From assembly GCA_005240095.1 (NCBI GenBank), contig SBAX01000204.1:1-32302 (forward strand): a stretch of 32,302 bases of DNA. Direction: 5' to 3'. The first letter of the stretch is position 1. Every line of letters begins with the position of its first letter. Of this stretch, positions 27,327 through 32,302 are shown in pieces. The position numbers and the translations under genes were made by a program. The DNA is from Phycisphaera mikurensis (GTDB lineage Bacteria > Planctomycetota > Phycisphaerae > UBA1845). The notes beneath the pieces are model-generated. The model was not told the DNA's origin and did not search any database. It saw nothing but the letters and a program-made list of their open reading frames with translations.

Positions 27327-28220
27327 CTACCTCCCCGGCAACATGGAAAGCTGATCAGCGATCCAGATCGTTGGTTGAGGTCGTTCGTCCTTCAACGGGC
27401 CGAGCGTTCCGGCCAGAAACGCCTCGCGGTTCCGGACGCGATGTTCCACTTCGGCCGCAAGTCGCCGGTACTGGTGGGCAACCGGCAAACGCTGACACTT
27501 GGGCACCTGAAAGAGGGTCTTCCCCTTGCCCGAAAGAGCTGGAATAATGACTGCCTGCGAAATGGACGTGCGGAACTTCCGTCCGGGCATGACCTCGTCG
27601 ACCAGGGCGTCCAGTTCCGCGCGGAGCTTCGTCGCTCGTCCATCCACGTTGGTGAACACGATGCCGAGGACCTCGAGCTCGGGGTTGCGGTGCGCCCGGA
27701 CGTCGGCGATGTCCTTGAATGCCTCCGTAAGCCCGGCCAACGAGAGTGGATGCGGGAAAGCCGAGAGCAGGAACCATTCCGATGAGGCGTAGGCGGCGAT
27801 CGTAGTCAGCGCTGCGGCTGACGGTGGGGTGTCCAGGAAAACGAAATCATAGAGCTGCCGGGCACTGGCCAGCGCCCGGTCCAGGATGCGGGTTCGGTCG
27901 ATGAACTTGGACAGCATCGCTTCCAGCTCGCAAAGCTGCGGGCGCGAGGGAATCAAATGCACGCCCCGTGGCATGTTGTCCTCGATGGCCAGGGTCCTGA
28001 TCGTTTCGTCGGTGGTCAGCAGCTCCAGCGTGCCCGCGAAACTGTTCTCGGGTACACCCAGGTGTTTGGTTGCCCCGGCCGCCGGATCCAGATCGATGAT
28101 CAGGCACCGATATCCGCAAAGACCCAGAGCAGCGACATGGACCGTATTCGTGGTCTTACCCACGCCTCCCTTTTCATTGCCGACGGCAATCGTGATTCCC
28201 AGTGGTAATTGCCCATCCAT
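27327..28220 (-). CDS. parA: ParA-family ATPase (mirror copy)
   Basis: Mirror of 4083-4976. Confidence 0.92.
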   Translation of the reverse strand: MDGQLPLGITIAVGNEKGGVGKTTNTVHVAALGLCGYRCLIIDLDPAAGATKHLGVPENSFAGTLELLTTDETIRTLAIEDNMPRGVHLIPSRPQLCELEAMLSKFIDRTRILDRALASARQLYDFVFLDTPPSAAALTTIAAYASSEWFLLSAFPHPLSLAGLTEAFKDIADVRAHRNPELEVLGIVFTNVDGRATKLRAELDALVDEVMPGRKFRTSISQAVIIPALSGKGKTLFQVPKCQRLPVAHQYRRLAAEVEHRVRNREAFLAGTLGPLKDERPQPTIWIADQLSMLPGR

Positions 28221-28858
28221 GTCTGTCGAAGCCGAAGTGATACTTAAGAATAGCGCCTGCCCGTTGGCCGCTTGTCGATACTCGGCCATTCCGCATGCCG
28301 GCAAGCGTGCTCGCCCGCCGGCCGGAAGTGCGAGGGCGGACATGACTCCCAGCGACCAACATAGCGCAATCGGCATAAAGATGGCAAGCCTTGGTTACGG
28401 GTCGCTTCCCCAGACGGTCCCTCGAACACGAGGGGCCGAATCCGTTGCGCCCCATTTGGCATTCCCGCCTTCCGGCATGCGGGCCGTCGGGAAAATCAGA
28501 ATTCATCTTGCCGTGACGCGTCGGTCTGATCTACCGTCAGGAGCGGACCTTGCGACGTCAGACCATGCTCCGACATCGTAAGGGCTATCGAAATGGAACA
28601 TTTAGGGGGACGAGAATGAGGCAATCACGCGGGTAAGGGCGACCGCCGGAACGGCCGCCTCTCCCATCCGCGTACAGTCGTCACCTGGAGTACAAACTGC
28701 AAGGAACACGAAAGACCGTCACCAGGTTCTTTCGTAGCGCACTCTGTTGCCCTTGTCAACCTCTCGGTGCCGCCCGGCACTCGTCTGCCGTTCACGCGTT
28801 CTTCTCCCCGGGACAACGCGGGCGTCCTCGAATTGCCCGCCACCCATGGTACCGGAGA

Positions 28859-30328
28859 ATGAACCTTGCAACTTCGCGCAATGACTTCCCCATCCGACAG
28901 ATTGCCCGCAAACCGGTCGGGGGGTTCTGCTTTGTCCCTGTAGAATCGCTTCTGGGCGCCTGGTGGGCCTTCAGACGCGGAAACATCGAACTGCGAGACC
29001 TCCGGGTATGGCTGGCCTGTTTTGAGCTTGTAGCGAGGCGATACGGCCTCCAGGATGGCCAGGAGCCGAGATACCACGCCGATGAACTGCACCGGCTTAT
29101 CGCTGGTGTCGGCGGCGAGCATATCCGCGGGTCCATCCGGCGGCTGGAGCGCACCGGCCTTTTGCGCTGGTCCGAAACGGAGGTCTACCTGCCCGTGTCC
29201 GCGTTGGAACTGCGTGTGCATGATCCAGAGGGGCTGAACGACCGCCTGGCCGGCGTCACGAATAATTCTCGCAAGATACCTGTTCCCCGCCGGCTGCTTC
29301 GATACCTCGCCAGGACCAAACGCCGTTCGACTATTGCAACGTGCCTTGGACACCTATTCAGGTGCCTGTACTACCGGCGCGGTTGCTGCGTCTCAGGCGG
29401 AACATGCAAGCCCTCGTGGATCTCCGAGATCTTCGAGGTCGACGTGCGAACTATCAAATCGGCGCGAAAGAAGCTCATCGAGGATGGCTGGCTCGTTCCT
29501 CGGGCGACGAGTCAGAATCGGTTGAATCGCTGGGGCATGCCGACGCTGGTCAACCTCACGTGGTCTCCTCGTCGAGCTGGTCACTCGTGCGGATCGCCAC
29601 CCCCCAGGGAGTTTTCCACAACCAAAACGCCACCCCTATATCAAGATCAGGAACTCTCTTCGAGAGATCGATCTAAGAACCAGAAACCCGCTCAACGCAG
29701 ACCTGTTGGTATTTGCAAGCAAACGAAAACAGAATCGCGACCCAGCCTGCGGCGTCTCCTTCCTTCCGACCTTCGGGAGACGCAAAGGCTCAGCCTGCTT
29801 TACGCCGAGGCCGTTGAACGGCAGTTGATTTCGCGAACCGAATGTGACCGGCTGCGTTTCTTTGGCGCCGCCGAGCACGCCTGTGCCGTCGGGACCAGCA
29901 ACCCCGCGGGCCTGTTCGTGTACCTCGTTCGGAATCAGCGATGGAACTACATCACGCAGCGCCAGGAGGACGCTGCCCGGCAAAAACTCCGCGTTTTGGA
30001 CTTCGCAGATGACGTGGGGCGAAGAGGGGCCGCCGCAAGAGCGGTTCGGCCTCCACCGACCCTTGCAACCGATCGGCGGAGGCCGCACGGCAACGTCGTT
30101 GCCGGTACCGTGCCGGGGAGTCTATCAGGCGGACCAGGAATCCTCCACCGCCATCGTCCACGCACCTCGTCCGCACCTTGGACCACGTGTTGCCTGACGG
30201 TTGAGGACCGGTGCCGTCAAAGTGCCCTCGCCCGCGAAAAAACCGTAGCCCCTCAGCCTATCGCTCCGGCGGTGTCGGCCGTAATTGCGGCCCTCGCGGA
30301 ACGTTGCTGCGTTGCGCGGACGCCGTAG
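28859..30328 (+). CDS. Replication-initiator-like winged-helix protein (mirror copy)
   Basis: Mirror of 1975-3444. Confidence 0.6.
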   Translation: MNLATSRNDFPIRQIARKPVGGFCFVPVESLLGAWWAFRRGNIELRDLRVWLACFELVARRYGLQDGQEPRYHADELHRLIAGVGGEHIRGSIRRLERTGLLRWSETEVYLPVSALELRVHDPEGLNDRLAGVTNNSRKIPVPRRLLRYLARTKRRSTIATCLGHLFRCLYYRRGCCVSGGTCKPSWISEIFEVDVRTIKSARKKLIEDGWLVPRATSQNRLNRWGMPTLVNLTWSPRRAGHSCGSPPPREFSTTKTPPLYQDQELSSRDRSKNQKPAQRRPVGICKQTKTESRPSLRRLLPSDLRETQRLSLLYAEAVERQLISRTECDRLRFFGAAEHACAVGTSNPAGLFVYLVRNQRWNYITQRQEDAARQKLRVLDFADDVGRRGAAARAVRPPPTLATDRRRPHGNVVAGTVPGSLSGGPGILHRHRPRTSSAPWTTCCLTVEDRCRQSALAREKTVAPQPIAPAVSAVIAALAERCCVARTP

Positions 30329-30688
30329 ACCTCCGGCTCCAACGATTGGGGATCCGTCCGCCAGGCGAAGGGTCCAAACCCCCGCACGGCACCAATGCGC
30401 ACCCAGGAATCGCCCCTGTCGGAGCTTAACATAACTGGACTCCCAACCAAAGTCAACAGCGTCTGCCAGGAAGCGGTCACCAGCTTCACACGCGCCGAGA
30501 TCATCGTAAGGCCGATTTCTTCGAACGAAGACCGGCTTCCTCCAAATGCGACCATGCGGGAACGATAACCGTGCTACACGCGCGTCACTTGCCATCCAGT
30601 CACCGTAACCATCGCCCGCGTCATTCCCCATGCAACATGCTTCCGTCCGCCAGGCATAACACTTCTCGATGCATTACGTGGACGGATC

Positions 30689-32293
30689 ATGACCCGTGAA
30701 CTCAGGAAAGCGACTCTTGTCGATCGCCAAACGAGCGACGAGAACGCGGACCGCCCTGGTGCGGGTCAAGCTGTTCAAATGCTGTTTGATTTCGATTCGC
30801 CCGCCGATCCCACCGCCGCTGGCACGGTTCCCGTACATGACCGCCCCGAGTGCCAGTTTGCGCTCCGGTTTGCTGCGTTGCTGGAGGCCGAAGCAGGCAC
30901 TGCGTTCGACAATCCTGCACTATCGCGCTTAGCTCGCGACATCTTCGGAAGCTCGGTCGCGCACGCACGTGACGCGTACGATGCCGCGGAAGCCGGATTC
31001 AACATTTACCTCGAGCGAGTCGGACTGGACCTGGGTGACGTTCGGAACGCGATGGACAAGCTTCTCGCCGAACAGGCACGACTTCCGACGCAAACGCGGC
31101 GGAGCCAGGACCAGATTGACTTCCAGCAATTCAGCACCCCGCCGGCCCAAGCGTTGCTCGTTGGGGCGGCCGCGGCGCTGCGGCCCGGAATGATCGTGCT
31201 CGAACCCAGTGCGGGCACCGGCAACATCGCAGTCCTGGCGCGGCTGGCCGGCGCCGATGTGGACACCAACGAAATTGACGAACGCCGGAGAAGTCTGTTG
31301 TCGCTGCAGGGATTCGAGTCGACCGCGTTTGATGCCGAACGGCTCGACAACCTTCTTCCGGCGGACAAGTTCTACGACGTGGTCGTGATGAACGCGCCGT
31401 TTTCCGCCACTGGCGGTCGCGTCAAGGGACACAGCACACATTTCGGAGCAAGGCACGTTGAGCAGGCGTTGCTGCGCCTAAAGCCCGGCGGTCGTCTGGT
31501 GGCCATCGTCGGTCGCGGCATGGCCCTGGATCGGCCGGCGTTTCGGGCGTGGTGGGCCCAGATCGAACAGCGCTTCCGTGTTCGGGCGAACATCGGCATC
31601 GACGGGAGCGTGTACGCGAAATTCGGTACGACCTTCGACAACCAGGTCATCGTGATCGACCATGACGGCCGGGCACTGACCGAGTCGGACATCGTCACCG
31701 GCAGCGGGCTTTCCGTTCAGACCGCGTACGAGTTACTCAAACCTTTATCGCAGGAGGACGTATATGGGCGAATTCGCAAACAGGATCAGGCGACAGGCCG
31801 CAGACGCTTTGAGGCTCATGTACCAGCACGTATTGCGTCCAGACACGAACCCGGTGGTCACATTGATGGGGTGCCTGCTGGAGGATGGAGCGGGGGGCGT
31901 TCTATCGCCGCCCGGCGTGCCGGTGACGACCGAGCAGTGGCTCATGTGGAACCGGCTTCTGATGGATCGCCCGCGGGAATTGGTACGCACGATGACGTGG
32001 GTTCTGCAGCGCGAGCGAATAACGCTTCCATCGGATGCCGACGCGATGAAGATCTGGGCGGCTCATTTACTGCTGAGCACGCTCGATCGGCTGGGGATGG
32101 CGTAGGTCAGCTCGAAACCGCCGTCGCCCCGCAGGCGCTGCATATCGAGGCCGGCACCGTCTTCGCCGCGTATCGCGTGCAGAAGGCCATCGTCCGTGGC
32201 GCCCAGCGGTCGGTGATACGGTGCACCTCTGCTAAGTGGCGAACCCGCAGCGGTTTGTGCAAGCGGACGGCTTCCCGACAACCAACCGGCTAG
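30689..32293 (+). CDS. SAM-dependent DNA methyltransferase (mirror copy)
   Basis: Mirror of 10-1614. Confidence 0.8.
   Translation: MTRELRKATLVDRQTSDENADRPGAGQAVQMLFDFDSPADPTAAGTVPVHDRPECQFALRFAALLEAEAGTAFDNPALSRLARDIFGSSVAHARDAYDAAEAGFNIYLERVGLDLGDVRNAMDKLLAEQARLPTQTRRSQDQIDFQQFSTPPAQALLVGAAAALRPGMIVLEPSAGTGNIAVLARLAGADVDTNEIDERRRSLLSLQGFESTAFDAERLDNLLPADKFYDVVVMNAPFSATGGRVKGHSTHFGARHVEQALLRLKPGGRLVAIVGRGMALDRPAFRAWWAQIEQRFRVRANIGIDGSVYAKFGTTFDNQVIVIDHDGRALTESDIVTGSGLSVQTAYELLKPLSQEDVYGRIRKQDQATGRRRFEAHVPARIASRHEPGGHIDGVPAGGWSGGRSIAARRAGDDRAVAHVEPASDGSPAGIGTHDDVGSAARANNASIGCRRDEDLGGSFTAEHARSAGDGVGQLETAVAPQALHIEAGTVFAAYRVQKAIVRGAQRSVIRCTSAKWRTRSGLCKRTASRQPTG
31764..32105 (+). CDS. Nested 113-aa hypothetical protein (mirror copy)
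   Basis: Mirror of 198-539; gcaggaggacgtatATGGGCG. Confidence 0.7.
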   Translation: MGEFANRIRRQAADALRLMYQHVLRPDTNPVVTLMGCLLEDGAGGVLSPPGVPVTTEQWLMWNRLLMDRPRELVRTMTWVLQRERITLPSDADAMKIWAAHLLLSTLDRLGMA

Positions 32294-32302
32294 GCTGGCA
32301 AT

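Larger units (their letters stand above)
16152..32302 (-). repeat. Right arm of window-scale perfect inverted repeat (palindrome)
   Basis: Mirror of 1-16151. The axis gatgcatcgct|agcgatgcatc has no spacer. Confidence 0.98.

Noticed and set aside
1-32302. CRISPR array, tRNA, rRNA
   Set aside because: No regularly spaced direct repeats, no recognisable tRNA cloverleaf or rRNA core sequence; GGATCACCTCCTT complement at 7157 is an SD, not a 16S end.

Overview
The 32,302-bp window is, as far as I can read it, one perfect inverted repeat. Positions 1-16151 are the reverse complement of 16152-32302 with no spacer (axis 16151|16152, core GATGCATCGCT^AGCGATGCATC), and every ORF x..y has an identical mirror at 32303-y..32303-x. 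The real information content is therefore one ~16.15-kb unit. The axis lies inside an alpha/beta-hydrolase gene whose stop codon (TAG 16151-16153) is made by the mirror itself. This favours a fold-back, assembly or amplification artefact, or a fresh head-to-head junction, over an evolved palindrome; a hairpin-ended linear replicon read around both strands is a testable alternative. The unit looks like a plasmid or integrative element: tyrosine recombinase, SNF2 helicase + 115-aa protein + SWIM-domain protein operon, ParA + small DNA-binding-like partner, a winged-helix Rep-like protein, and a SAM-dependent N6-type DNA methyltransferase with a nested 113-aa ORF. Next to it are a frameshifted SDR and the truncated hydrolase. 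The best candidate for something undescribed is a ~870-nt GC-rich intergenic stretch (about 6040-6925 + strand; mirror 25378-26263 - strand). It carries more than 15 hairpins plus a proposed pseudoknot, and is followed by a 69-aa ORF with a 14-nt perfect match to the canonical 16S anti-Shine-Dalgarno tail and then a ~218-aa basic protein: a possible large ncRNA-protein module. All assignments are from reading the sequence; no searches or folding programs were run.
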